A stretch of DNA of 64,000 bases from contig CAUWLL010000001.1 of assembly GCA_963559605.1 (NCBI GenBank), forward strand, positions 62,001-126,000, read 5' to 3'. The first letter of the stretch is position 1; each line of letters starts with the position of its first letter. Below the pieces are notes generated by a model that saw only the letters and a program-made list of their open reading frames with translations, had not been told where the DNA came from and did not search any database. Position numbers and translations under genes: made by a program. Shown piece by piece: positions 1 through 8,536 of this stretch. Source of the DNA: Dorea_D sp963559605 (lineage in GTDB: Bacteria > Bacillota > Clostridia > Lachnospirales > Lachnospiraceae).

Positions 1-1876
1 GTAATTTGCCAAGATCCGGCGCCTGAATATTGACCGCTACCTTTGGAGTCTCTACTTTCCCCAAAGCGCTTAGCTTTCCTGTATTTACTTTTGCGCCGGA
101 AAGTTTCTTTGCAGTTTCCGAAAGAGCGTTGGCGGCCTCAGTATCCCCATTTTCCTTAAGCTTTGCAGCCTGTGCGTTCAGTTCTGAAATGGCAGAATCC
201 ATCTGCTTGTTTGTTTCTTCGGCTTCTTTTTTCGCTGCTGCAATTTCACTGTTCTTTGCCGAAATCTGTTCGTTTACATCTTTGGCAAGACTTTTTCCGG
301 CTTCCTCCACCGCATTTTGGCAGGTTGCTTTCATGCCTTCCAGCTCTTTTGTCAACGACTGGAGATTTTCCATGATCTTCGTACTTGTAGCCATCATCTT
401 TTCTGTCTGTTCCAGAACTTGAGACTGCGTTGTCTTAGACATTTCTCCTGCCTGTGTTGCCAGTTTCTTTCCGGCAGCTGTCATCGTATCGACCTGCTCC
501 GTCATAGCCTTCATAGACGAAAGGCTGTCGTTTAATTTCTTTGTTCCAGCTTCTAATGTCTGAGAAGCAACATAGATGTCCTCCGAAGAGCTTCCTTTGC
601 CGTCTACTGCCTTATCTAACGCGGTAATAGCTGTCTTGATTTCCGTAAGTCCCTCTTTTAAGGTACTAAGCTTTTCTGCTCCTGTGGCGATCTGCTCCTC
701 TCCTGCAACATAGGATTTTACACCGTCGGCAAGGGAAACCGTTCCCTTTGTATAATCTTCCACGCCTTTTACGACTTTATGGACTCCATCCACATACTCG
801 GACACCTGACTGTTTAAGGCGCCGTCTTTTCCCATATATTTCTGGATTCCCCGGTTCAGCGAATCTGCACCTTTTGTATAGCGGCCGATCCCGCCGGATA
901 ATTCAGAAACTCCGTTTTTTAACTCGCCGATTCCATCCTTCAGCGTTCCTACGCCTTTGTCAAATTCTCCGTAGCTTTTCCCAAGAGTGTCTGCTCCCTT
1001 AGAAAGTTCTGAAGAACCGTCTACAAGCTGAAGTGCGGCGTCTTCCAGTTCATTCAGGGCGTCCATGACAGCATCTGCGTCTTCGGTATCGTCCAGATTC
1101 ATATCCTCCAGTACATCAGAAAGCGCCACCGTGAACGTCGGCTTCATTGTGAAATCCGTCACATCTGCCGTGATTTCCAAGCGCTCCGGCATGGTAATCT
1201 GATCGAATGCTGAAAAATTCTTTGCTTCGTTGAGTCCAAGGCTTTCTTTCAATCCCGGCATTCCCACGCCAAGCACTATATGCCTGTCACCGTCAGAAAT
1301 CACTTTTCCGTTATCAATGACTACGTTGGAGAAATTTTCCTCCGGGAAGATCATTCCCGTTACCAGCACAAAAGGACTGTAGATTTCCTCCTTTTTTCCG
1401 TCAATGACTGTTTCTGTCTTTGCATGATTCTTATAGTCGATCCGAATTTTTAATTTCCCGCTTTTTCCTATCAGTTTCTCGGGAGCTGTCTTTTTACCGT
1501 TCAGATAATAGGTGAATTTTACAGAAACCGGAAGTTCTTTTTCGCTGGTTCCCTGATAATAAATGTCTTTTCCGTCGGTATTCCATGTAACGTTTCCGTT
1601 GGCAGTTTCAAAGGTCTCCTCACCTTTTACATTTTTTATCCCGGTAAGCTCAGAGCGGTCTTTTAATACATTTTGTACACCTGCATTTTTCAGCCAGTCA
1701 GACACCGTGATCTTTGCCTCGTTACCGTTTGCATCGGTATTGACATAAACTGTCTCTTCTTTAGATACAACAGTATCTTTTTCTGCCGCGCAGACCGGCA
1801 TGGCGCTCATAATTCCTGCCATGCTCACTGCAAGCCCTGCCGTCATTTTCTTTTTTAGATTTTTCTTTTTATTCAT
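1..1876 (-). CDS. Secreted Leu/Gly heptad-repeat protein, partial (C-terminus outside window)
   Basis: The protein begins at an ATG at 1876 and stays open to the window edge, giving about 625 residues without a stop. A lysine-rich start, a hydrophobic stretch and an Ala-rich cleavage region (VCAA, around residue 31) form a signal peptide. After a beta-rich region of about 230 residues come many repeats of a Leu-x-x-Gly type (for example LSKGADTL, LKDGIGELKNG), then a long helical, probably coiled-coil region. Proteins of this kind are commonly encoded with MmpL/RND exporters in Firmicutes and resemble the extracellular part of YhgE/Pip-type proteins. The start overlaps the end of the MmpL gene by 8 bp, so the two are translationally coupled. 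Its biochemical role is unknown; helping the exporter outside the membrane is inference. Confidence 0.8.
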   Translation of the reverse strand, partial: MNKKKNLKKKMTAGLAVSMAGIMSAMPVCAAEKDTVVSKEETVYVNTDANGNEAKITVSDWLKNAGVQNVLKDRSELTGIKNVKGEETFETANGNVTWNTDGKDIYYQGTSEKELPVSVKFTYYLNGKKTAPEKLIGKSGKLKIRIDYKNHAKTETVIDGKKEEIYSPFVLVTGMIFPEENFSNVVIDNGKVISDGDRHIVLGVGMPGLKESLGLNEAKNFSAFDQITMPERLEITADVTDFTMKPTFTVALSDVLEDMNLDDTEDADAVMDALNELEDAALQLVDGSSELSKGADTLGKSYGEFDKGVGTLKDGIGELKNGVSELSGGIGRYTKGADSLNRGIQKYMGKDGALNSQVSEYVDGVHKVVKGVEDYTKGTVSLADGVKSYVAGEEQIATGAEKLSTLKEGLTEIKTAITALDKAVDGKGSSSEDIYVASQTLEAGTKKLNDSLSSMKAMTEQVDTMTAAGKKLATQAGEMSKTTQSQVLEQTEKMMATSTKIMENLQSLTKELEGMKATCQNAVEEAGKSLAKDVNEQISAKNSEIAAAKKEAEETNKQMDSAISELNAQAAKLKENGDTEAANALSETAKKLSGAKVNTGKLSALGKVETPKVAVNIQAPDLGKL

Positions 1877-3971
1877 GATGTTTACTCCTTTCTTTCAACG
1901 CTTTTAATTCTGGATTCTTCCCGAAGGTTGTCATGATTATCGGTCTGTCAAAGAGAACGAACATGGCAGGAAGAATCAAAATAACGACAAACATACTGAT
2001 CAATGCTCCTCTTGCAAGCAAGGTACAGATTGAACCGATCATATCTACCTTTGAATACATTGCCACACCAAAAGTTGCGGCAAAGAAACTCAGTCCACTA
2101 CTGATAATAGACAGCATACTTGTTTTATGTGCAATGGAGATAGCGTCCCGTTTGGTCTTTCCTCTCAGTCGTTCTTTCTGATAGCGGCTGGTCATCAAAA
2201 TCGCATAGTCAACGGTTGCTCCAAGTTGGATCGTACCGATGACAATACTTGCAACAAACGGAAGGCTTGTTCCCTGATAAAAGGGAATCGCCATATTGAC
2301 GAAAATCGCAAATTCGATCACTGCCACAAGGATCACCGGAAGCAGGAAGGACTTAAAGACAAAGAAAATGATCACAAAAATCGCAAGGATGGAAATGATA
2401 TTGACCGTTTTTAAGTCCACATCTGTTACATCCTGTAAATCTTTCATAAGAGGCGCTTCTCCGATAACCATGGCGCTCTTATCACTTGCCTTTACAATCC
2501 GGTCGATCTCGGCTATCTGTTTGTTTACCTTCGGTGTTGCGGATTCATATTCGGAGCAGACAAACGCCAGCTCACAGGAATCACTCTGCAACATTTCTTT
2601 TACATCCTGCGGGATCATAGTATCCGGAATAGATGGTCCAAAGAGTTCTCCCATACTAATGGTCCATTTCACACCGTCTACCTGACGGATCTGTTCCATC
2701 ATATCCCGCTTCACCTTACCGTCCATATGTTTATCCATCATAACCATATGGATATTGCTCATTTCAAAATCTTCGGCAAGCTTTTTATTTGCCACATTTC
2801 CGGGAAGACTTTCCGGTAAGGACTGCGCGATATTGTAATAGATCTTTGTATGATTGTTTCCGTAAATTGCAGGAAGAAGCAAGAGCAGGAATACAAAGAT
2901 CCATACTTTATAATGCCTGGTAATAAAAGCAGACGAGCGGTCTACCGATTGGATCAGTGGTTTGTGCTGCGTCTTTTCAATCTGCTTGTCAAAAATCAAG
3001 ATCAAAGATGGAAGTAAAGTGACACAGCATAATACGCCGATTACAACTCCTTTTGCCATAACGATCCCTAAGTCCCTGCCAAGTGCAAATGTCATGAAAC
3101 AAAGAGCTGTAAATCCGGCCACCGTTGTCACAGAGCTTCCCACGACCGACTTAAAAGTATTGGCAATGGCATGCCCCATGGCACGTTCCTTCTCTCCCGG
3201 GAATCTCCGTTTATTTTCCTCATAACTGTTTAACAGGAAAATGGAGTAATCCATCGTCACACCAAGCTGTAACACGGCGGTCAACGCTTGCGTAATATAA
3301 GAAATCTGTCCCAGAAAGAAGTTACTTCCCAGATTGTACAAAATTGCCGCTCCGATACTGAGTAGGAAAAGTACCGGAACCAAAAAGGAAGTTCCTGTTA
3401 TTTCCAATATAAAGAAAGAAAGCAGCGTTGCGATCACGACGTAAATCGGAAGTTCTTTCAGCGAAATATTTTTAATATCTGTAACGATTCCTGTCATTCC
3501 ACTGATAAAACACTGTTTCCCGACGACTTTTCTCATCTCTGTCACTGCGTCCATGGATTCATCTGATGACGTTGTATTATCAAAAAGCGCCAGCATCATC
3601 GTAGCGTCACCGTTAAAAAATGCCGTTCGCAGATCTTTCGGCAGCATCTCTACAGGAAGAGAAATATCTGCCACATCATCATACCAAAGGACGTCTTTGA
3701 CATGTTTGATCTTACTGATCTTATCTTCCAGCTTCTGTACGTCCCGAAGTTCCATATTTTCTACAACCACCATGGAGAATGCTCCCATGCCGTATTCGTC
3801 CACCAAAACATCCTGCCCTTTTACTGTCTCCAGTTTTTCCGGCAGATAGCTCAAAAGGTCGTAGTTGATCTTTGTTGCCGCCATTCCGAACGCTGCCGGA
3901 ACGGATAACAAGATGCAAAGCATAAGAATGATAACTCTGTGTTTTGCAATCCATTTTCCTGCTTTTACCAT
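1869..3971 (-). CDS. MmpL/RND-superfamily membrane exporter
   Basis: About 700 residues with two repeated halves. Each half has one N-terminal membrane segment, a large extracytoplasmic loop and a bundle of five membrane segments, the layout of MmpL/YdfJ proteins. The paired family motif is visible as MDYSIF (Asp244-Tyr245, counted from the upstream ATG) and VDYAIL (Asp591-Tyr592), which normally carry the proton-relay acidic residues. An upstream in-frame ATG at 3980 abuts a GAGGAG sequence, while the ATG at 3971 has nine bases of spacing, so 3971 is preferred. The gene shares a promoter region with a divergent TetR regulator and overlaps the secreted heptad-repeat gene. Likely substrates are lipids or hydrophobic compounds; none can be read from the sequence. 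Confidence 0.9.
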   Translation of the reverse strand: MVKAGKWIAKHRVIILMLCILLSVPAAFGMAATKINYDLLSYLPEKLETVKGQDVLVDEYGMGAFSMVVVENMELRDVQKLEDKISKIKHVKDVLWYDDVADISLPVEMLPKDLRTAFFNGDATMMLALFDNTTSSDESMDAVTEMRKVVGKQCFISGMTGIVTDIKNISLKELPIYVVIATLLSFFILEITGTSFLVPVLFLLSIGAAILYNLGSNFFLGQISYITQALTAVLQLGVTMDYSIFLLNSYEENKRRFPGEKERAMGHAIANTFKSVVGSSVTTVAGFTALCFMTFALGRDLGIVMAKGVVIGVLCCVTLLPSLILIFDKQIEKTQHKPLIQSVDRSSAFITRHYKVWIFVFLLLLLPAIYGNNHTKIYYNIAQSLPESLPGNVANKKLAEDFEMSNIHMVMMDKHMDGKVKRDMMEQIRQVDGVKWTISMGELFGPSIPDTMIPQDVKEMLQSDSCELAFVCSEYESATPKVNKQIAEIDRIVKASDKSAMVIGEAPLMKDLQDVTDVDLKTVNIISILAIFVIIFFVFKSFLLPVILVAVIEFAIFVNMAIPFYQGTSLPFVASIVIGTIQLGATVDYAILMTSRYQKERLRGKTKRDAISIAHKTSMLSIISSGLSFFAATFGVAMYSKVDMIGSICTLLARGALISMFVVILILPAMFVLFDRPIIMTTFGKNPELKALKERSKHHE

Positions 3972-4001
3972 TCGTTTCATCTCCTCAAATCTTTTCTACA
4001 A

Positions 4002-4057
4002 TGACTATTATACGCAAAACTGACCAATAGTCAATACCAAAAAATGAACTTTGGTCA
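4002..4057. promoter_or_regulatory. Predicted TetR operator region between mmpL and tetR
   Basis: Two 13-base imperfect palindromes, TGACCAATAGTCA (4021-4033) and TGAACTTTGGTCA (4045-4057), match each other at 10 of 13 positions when one is inverted, with centres 24 bp apart. TGACCAA/TTGGTCA forms a perfect inverted pair across both. A partial third copy, TGACTATT, lies at 4002-4009. The first box covers the -35 element and spacer of the mmpL promoter, and the second lies just upstream of the tetR -35. This fits repression of both genes by the adjacent TetR protein. The repeats are seen; the binding is inferred. Confidence 0.6.
4007..4034 (-). promoter_or_regulatory. mmpL promoter
   Basis: Read on the minus strand, TTGACT (4029-4034) and a perfect TATAAT (4007-4012) are separated by 16 bases. 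This is a strong sigma-A type promoter for the MmpL exporter. The spacer and -35 coincide with the TGACCAATAGTCA palindrome. Confidence 0.65.
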
Positions 4058-4062
4058 TTTTA

Positions 4063-4090
4063 TTGACAAAACATATTTTTTCAGTAATAA
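4063..4090 (+). promoter_or_regulatory. tetR promoter
   Basis: TTGACA (4063-4068) and TAATAA (4085-4090) are separated by 16 bases, ahead of the TetR gene. The second predicted operator ends six bases before the -35 box, consistent with autoregulation. Confidence 0.5.
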
Positions 4091-4133
4091 TAATGGAAAG
4101 CATATATTTTGTCGGATCAGGGGGAATATGGAT

Positions 4134-4733
4134 ATGGGAAAAATCGATACGAAAAAGAAAGTAAAAGAAAATTCTCTTTTTCAGAATGCATTTGAACTCT
4201 TTGCAAAGAAAGGATTTACAAAAACAACCATTTCAGATATTGTAGAACGAGCGGGACTTGCAAAGGGCACTTTCTATCTTTACTTTAAAGACAAATACGA
4301 TCTTCGCGATAAACTGATCGTATATAAGGCCGCGCAGCTTTTTACAGAGGCTCATCAGGCAATCCTCGAACGTTCCGTCGCCGGCTTTGAAAACCAGCTT
4401 TTGTTTATGACGGACTATATCATTGATTGTTTCAAAAAAGAGCACAGCCTTCTGCAGTTTATCGCCAAAAACCTGTCCTGGGGCGTATTTCGAAACGCTT
4501 TCGGCAACACATCCGCAGACGAAGCCGGTTCTTTCTATCACTACTATTTACAGTCCATGGAACAGAACCATATTCACTGTGAAAAACCGGAAATCATGCT
4601 GTTTACAATTATTGAACTCATAGGCTCTACATGTTACAATTGTATCATATTGGAGCAGCCGGTCACTATGGACGAATATCTTCCGTTTCTACACAAGTCT
4701 ATCTTGCAGATCGTGGAAGGATTTACTTCTTAA
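4134..4733 (+). CDS. TetR/AcrR-family transcriptional regulator
   Basis: About 199 residues. The N-terminal helix-turn-helix is typical of TetR proteins (phrases such as KGFTKTTISDIVERAGL and KGTFYLYFKDKYDLR within the first 55 residues), followed by a helical ligand/dimerisation domain. An in-frame ATG at 4044 is upstream of the likely promoter and too early. The ATG at 4134 has an AGGGGG sequence nine bases away, while the ATG at 4128 is only three bases from it, so 4134 is preferred. It is divergent from the MmpL gene and probably represses it through the palindromes in the shared intergenic region. The ligand is unknown. Confidence 0.88.
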   Translation: MGKIDTKKKVKENSLFQNAFELFAKKGFTKTTISDIVERAGLAKGTFYLYFKDKYDLRDKLIVYKAAQLFTEAHQAILERSVAGFENQLLFMTDYIIDCFKKEHSLLQFIAKNLSWGVFRNAFGNTSADEAGSFYHYYLQSMEQNHIHCEKPEIMLFTIIELIGSTCYNCIILEQPVTMDEYLPFLHKSILQIVEGFTS

Positions 4734-4775
4734 TGCCGGGACCAAAGATACGCTTTCAGGAAAGGATTTTACAGC

Positions 4776-5510
4776 ATGAAATTACAACAACTTTTAAGCT
4801 ATACAAGAAAAGCAGTCGACGAATACCAGATGATAAATGAAGGCGATCATATCGCCATTGGAATTTCCGGTGGAAAAGACAGCTTGACACTTCTTTATGC
4901 CCTTCACGGATTAAAACGTTTCTATCCGAAGAAATTTGAACTGAGCGCCGTCACCGTAGACTTAGGCTATGAAAAATGTAACTTTACTCCGGTAGTAAAC
5001 TTATGCAGGGAACTGGAAGTACCCTATCACATCGTAAAAACAGACATTGCGCATATCTTATTTGAGGAACGAAAAGAGTCCAATCCTTGTTCCCTGTGTG
5101 CCAAAATGCGAAAAGGCGCGCTCAATCAGGCAGTAAAAGAAATGGGCTGCAATAAAGTAGCATATGCTCATCACAAAGATGATATTATCGAGACGATGCT
5201 CCTGTCCCTGATCTTTGAAGGACGGTTTTATTCTTTCTCGCCAAGAACTTATCTGGATCGTATGGATCTTACCGTCATCCGCCCCATGATGTTTGTGGAT
5301 GAAGCAGACGTCATCGGATTTCGCAACAAATATGAGCTTCCGGTAGTAAAAAGCCGTTGCCCTATTGACGGCTATACAAAACGCCAGTATGCAAAGGAAC
5401 TAGTAAAACAATTGAATCAGGAACATCCGGGGGCGAAACAAAGAATGTTTACCGCCATCCTAAACGGCGATATTAGCGGATGGCCTGCACGTATCCCTCA
5501 TACAAGATGA
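4776..5510 (+). CDS. ttcA: TtcA-like PP-loop tRNA thiolation protein
   Basis: A 244-residue ATP pyrophosphatase with the PP-loop SGGKDS at 31-36, a Cys-x-x-Cys pair (C105, C108) and a later cysteine (C195). These are the three cysteines that in TtcA proteins hold the iron-sulfur cluster. The family makes 2-thiocytidine at position 32 of tRNA, using ATP to activate the base and a sulfur carrier as donor. Some clostridial relatives may act on other positions, so the substrate is less certain than the fold. The gene lies 42 bp after tetR on the same strand and ends at a strong bidirectional terminator. Confidence 0.82.
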   Translation: MKLQQLLSYTRKAVDEYQMINEGDHIAIGISGGKDSLTLLYALHGLKRFYPKKFELSAVTVDLGYEKCNFTPVVNLCRELEVPYHIVKTDIAHILFEERKESNPCSLCAKMRKGALNQAVKEMGCNKVAYAHHKDDIIETMLLSLIFEGRFYSFSPRTYLDRMDLTVIRPMMFVDEADVIGFRNKYELPVVKSRCPIDGYTKRQYAKELVKQLNQEHPGAKQRMFTAILNGDISGWPARIPHTR

Positions 5511-5539
5511 CCATAGACGTTATCTTGTATGATTTATAA

Positions 5540-5575
5540 AAAGCACCGGAAGAGGTTTCTTCCCGGTGCTTTTTT
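5540..5575. terminator. Bidirectional terminator between convergent genes
   Basis: AAAGCACCGG pairs with CCGGTGCTTT, with an AAGA/TCTT extension around a short loop. T-runs follow on both strands. It serves the ttcA-like gene (plus) and the cytidylate-kinase-like gene (minus), which converge here. Confidence 0.85.
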
Positions 5576-5591
5576 CTCACATTACAGCTAT

Positions 5592-6236
5592 TTATAAATG
5601 TTTGTCTACATCACGTTCTTTTAATTCTACCAGTTTCAAGAGTGCTTCTGCCGTACCGTTAATGCCGAGAACAGAACTGTCCAAAGACATCTGATAACTG
5701 TCTACATCTCCCCATTTTTTGTTGGTATAGTAATTGTAGTAGCTGGCGCGTTTTTTATCTGTTTTTATAATCATCTCTTTTGCTTTTGCATCAGTCAGAT
5801 CATAGATTCTTGCGATTCTGCGTATTCTGGCCTCTAAATCTGCATGAATAAATACAGACAATACATTCTCGTAATCTTCCAACGCATAATCTGCACAACG
5901 TCCCACTAAGATACAAGGACCTTCGTTGGCAATCTGTTTGATGGCGTCGAACTGTGCCAGAAATACTTTGTGATTGATCGGCATATCCGTATAGCTTCCG
6001 GCAGAATATCCCATAGAATATGTATCCATCACAAGGGAATATAAGAAACTGTTTGTCGGCTTTTCGTCATGGGATTCAAATAATTCCTGACAGATACCGC
6101 TTTCCTTTGCTGCACGATCCAGCATTTCCTTGTCATATAATTTGATGCCCAGCTCCTTGGCAACTACATAACCGATTTCACGTCCTGCGCTTCCGAATTC
6201 TCTTCCTATTGTAATGATTGTATTTGTTTTAGCCAT
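5592..6236 (-). CDS. Cytidylate kinase-like family protein
   Basis: A 214-residue P-loop nucleoside-kinase-like protein. The N-terminus (ITIGREFGSAGREIG) is the characteristic P-loop variant of the cytidylate-kinase-like family, followed by the LYDKEML segment and an arginine-rich lid region around RIRRIARIYDL. True CMP kinase (Cmk) has a different loop and usually another context, so the substrate is uncertain. The longest frame starts with GTG three codons earlier; the ATG at 6236 has GGAG nine bases upstream and is the better start. The gene faces ttcA and appears to be monocistronic. Confidence 0.82.
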   Translation of the reverse strand: MAKTNTIITIGREFGSAGREIGYVVAKELGIKLYDKEMLDRAAKESGICQELFESHDEKPTNSFLYSLVMDTYSMGYSAGSYTDMPINHKVFLAQFDAIKQIANEGPCILVGRCADYALEDYENVLSVFIHADLEARIRRIARIYDLTDAKAKEMIIKTDKKRASYYNYYTNKKWGDVDSYQMSLDSSVLGINGTAEALLKLVELKERDVDKHL

Positions 6237-6301
6237 ACATATCACACTCCTTTTTTTTATATGGAGTATTATACAATAATTCCATGAAAAAGTATATCAT
6301 T

Positions 6302-7231
6302 TTAAGAATCTTTTACATTTTTCATTTCTAATTGCTCTAACAGCTTTTGAAAATACTCCGGCAGGGGCGCTTCTGTTTCTAAGTATTCTCCACTTCTCGG
6401 ATGCCGGAAGCCCAGCGTCTTTGCGTGAAGTGTCTGCCCTGTTAATTTGGGAAAAGGGCATTTCTTGGGACCATATACCGAATCTCCAAGCAAAGGGTGT
6501 CCGATACTTGCCATGTGCACACGAATCTGGTGTGTCCGTCCGGTCTCTAATTTACATCGGATATACGTATAATTCCCGAAACGCTCCAGCACTTCATAAT
6601 GCGTGATGGCATTCCTTGCATTTTTGGCATGTACGCTCATCTTCTTGCGCTCCGTCGGATGACGTCCGATTGGCGCGTCGATTGTGCCTTTCTCTTCTTT
6701 TACGTTACCGTGGACGATCGCCTCGTAAATACGGTTGATGGAATGTTCCTTTAACTGCTCGGATAGACTTTGGTGGGCAAGGTCATTTTTACAGACGACT
6801 AGAGAACCTGTCGTATCCATATCAATACGATGGACGATCCCCGGACGCAGATCCCCGTTAATACCGGACAGATTCTCCCGGCAGTGATACATCAAGGCAT
6901 GGACCAGCGTTCCACTGTAGTGTCCCGGTGCAGGATGGACCACCATTTGTTTTGGCTTATTCACCACAATGACGTCTTCATCCTCGTACAGGATGTCCAA
7001 TGGAATATTTTCCGGCTCAATATCCGGTTCCTTTACTTCCGGAATATCCACAACTACCCGGTCACCTGAACCAAGCCTGTAATTGGCTTTTACAGGCTTG
7101 TCATTGACACAGATATTTCCGTCTTTGATTAACTTCTGAATGCGGGAACGGGAAACATCGGGAAGCTCTTCAGCAAGATACACATCAATCCGCATTCCCT
7201 CTGCGTTTTCTTCCGGAAAATATTTGTTCAA
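6302..7231 (-). CDS. rluD: RluA-family 23S rRNA/tRNA pseudouridine synthase (RluD type)
   Basis: About 309 residues: an N-terminal S4 RNA-binding domain (about 13-75) followed by the pseudouridine synthase domain. The catalytic motif is GIVHRIDMDTTG, with the nucleophilic Asp at about 137. RluD-type enzymes convert uridines of 23S rRNA to pseudouridine; the exact target cannot be read from sequence. Start choice: AAGGAGG touches the upstream ATG (7237) with no spacing but lies six bases from a TTG at 7231, so TTG is likely. Either start puts the beginning of the gene inside the end of lspA, an overlap of about 47 bp, implying coupled translation. lspA-rluD is a conserved pair in Firmicutes. 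Confidence 0.9.
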   Translation of the reverse strand: MNKYFPEENAEGMRIDVYLAEELPDVSRSRIQKLIKDGNICVNDKPVKANYRLGSGDRVVVDIPEVKEPDIEPENIPLDILYEDEDVIVVNKPKQMVVHPAPGHYSGTLVHALMYHCRENLSGINGDLRPGIVHRIDMDTTGSLVVCKNDLAHQSLSEQLKEHSINRIYEAIVHGNVKEEKGTIDAPIGRHPTERKKMSVHAKNARNAITHYEVLERFGNYTYIRCKLETGRTHQIRVHMASIGHPLLGDSVYGPKKCPFPKLTGQTLHAKTLGFRHPRSGEYLETEAPLPEYFQKLLEQLEMKNVKDS

Positions 7232-7715
7232 GGTCATCCTCCTTATAATAGAACATCAACAGCACAAAAAATACAAATGCTGACACAGTTACATAAATGT
7301 CCGCCACATTGAAAATCGGAAAATCGATCAGTTTGAAATACAAGAAATCCACCACATAGTTCAGTCTTACACGATCGATGAAATTCCCAAGCGCTCCGGC
7401 AGTCACAAAAACCGCACAGAACCTAAGTGGCAGAAATTTCTTCTCCATAGGAACTTTCCGATAAAACCAGATGACAAGAACACAGATCAACAAAACGCTC
7501 AAATAGAAAAACGCACGTTGGTTTTGCAGCATCCCAAACGCCGCGCCACGGTTTTCCAGATATTCCAACTGGAATACACCCTCCCATAAGACCAGCGGTT
7601 CCTGCCCCTTCAAATTCATAACAACCAGATATTTTGTCACCTGATCTAAGATTACGCCTAAAATGATTCCGACAGCCGCTATTACATAATGCCGGGTTCT
7701 GCTGTTATTGTTCAT
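7185..7715 (-). CDS. lspA: Lipoprotein signal peptidase (signal peptidase II)
   Basis: 176 residues with four membrane segments. The aspartyl protease motifs are in place: GNFIDR (Asp114) and FNVAD (Asp139). LspA cleaves the signal peptide of prolipoproteins in the membrane after diacylglyceryl modification. GAGAGG precedes the ATG. The C-terminus is charged (KRRGNAD) and its coding sequence contains the ribosome binding site and start of rluD. It follows ylmH at the end of the sepF operon. Confidence 0.95.
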   Translation of the reverse strand: MNNNSRTRHYVIAAVGIILGVILDQVTKYLVVMNLKGQEPLVLWEGVFQLEYLENRGAAFGMLQNQRAFFYLSVLLICVLVIWFYRKVPMEKKFLPLRFCAVFVTAGALGNFIDRVRLNYVVDFLYFKLIDFPIFNVADIYVTVSAFVFFVLLMFYYKEDDLEQIFSGRKRRGNAD

Positions 7716-7758
7716 GTCTTTCCTCTCATTTTTATATCGTCTTTTTATATCGTCTATA

Positions 7759-8514
7759 TTATATATACTTTTTTACAAGGATCATGAAACGTCCTTTTTT
7801 CGTCGTTCCCAAGATTCCCTCATAGGAGATCCTGCCAAGTCCTCTGGCAGAGATCAAATCTCCTTCTTTCAGATGACAGCCATTACTTGTTGTCATCTTT
7901 CCGTTGACAAATACTTTCCCGTTTTCAATATACGGCACCAGCTTGCTTCTGGACAGCGGATATGCCGTGGAAAGTACGGTATCCAATCTTACCGAAGCTA
8001 CATTTCCTTTGATCTCTTCAAACCTTGGTTGAAATTCTGCTTCTCCCACTTCTTTCACAACAGCTTGCACACTTGTGTGGCGGATACGGGTGAGATGCTC
8101 TGCGATATAGGGCGCAATGTCCTGCTTTGCAAATAAAATCGCTGTATTTCCGAAAATGACAATATCCCCCAGACGGCTCCGGTCGATTCCTAGGTTCATC
8201 AAAGAGCCAAGATAATCCCGGTGAGACAATTCTCCTGCGAATTTCTCCCGTAAAGGTCTGATTTCCACCGCCGCCACAGGATATTCATAATCATAATAAA
8301 GAGCATCAGGTAGAAAAGCAACCATCTGACGCTCTGCCATATCATACCCGCCATATGTCTCGTATCTTGCCGGAAACATATCTTTCGGTGTTGTATGAAG
8401 AATATGAAGTTCGTTCAAATTCAAGAAATCTGAAAATGTTACAATATCCTTTATAAATGCCTGATTAGATAACTCGACCAGGCGTTTTCTAAACATCGTC
8501 TCTTCTTTGTTCAT
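7759..8514 (-). CDS. ylmH: YlmH-family S4-domain RNA-binding protein
   Basis: 251 residues. The C-terminal third is an S4 RNA-binding domain (STAYPLSRSKLVPYIENGKVFVNGK), and the N-terminal two thirds match the YlmH architecture. In Gram-positive bacteria ylmH lies beside sepF in the division cluster; the family has been linked to ribosome quality control and to cell division. Here it is immediately downstream of sepF, with 22 bp between them, and upstream of lspA. Confidence 0.9.
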   Translation of the reverse strand: MNKEETMFRKRLVELSNQAFIKDIVTFSDFLNLNELHILHTTPKDMFPARYETYGGYDMAERQMVAFLPDALYYDYEYPVAAVEIRPLREKFAGELSHRDYLGSLMNLGIDRSRLGDIVIFGNTAILFAKQDIAPYIAEHLTRIRHTSVQAVVKEVGEAEFQPRFEEIKGNVASVRLDTVLSTAYPLSRSKLVPYIENGKVFVNGKMTTSNGCHLKEGDLISARGLGRISYEGILGTTKKGRFMILVKKYI

Positions 8515-8536
8515 ACCCGTCTTTTCCCGATCATTA

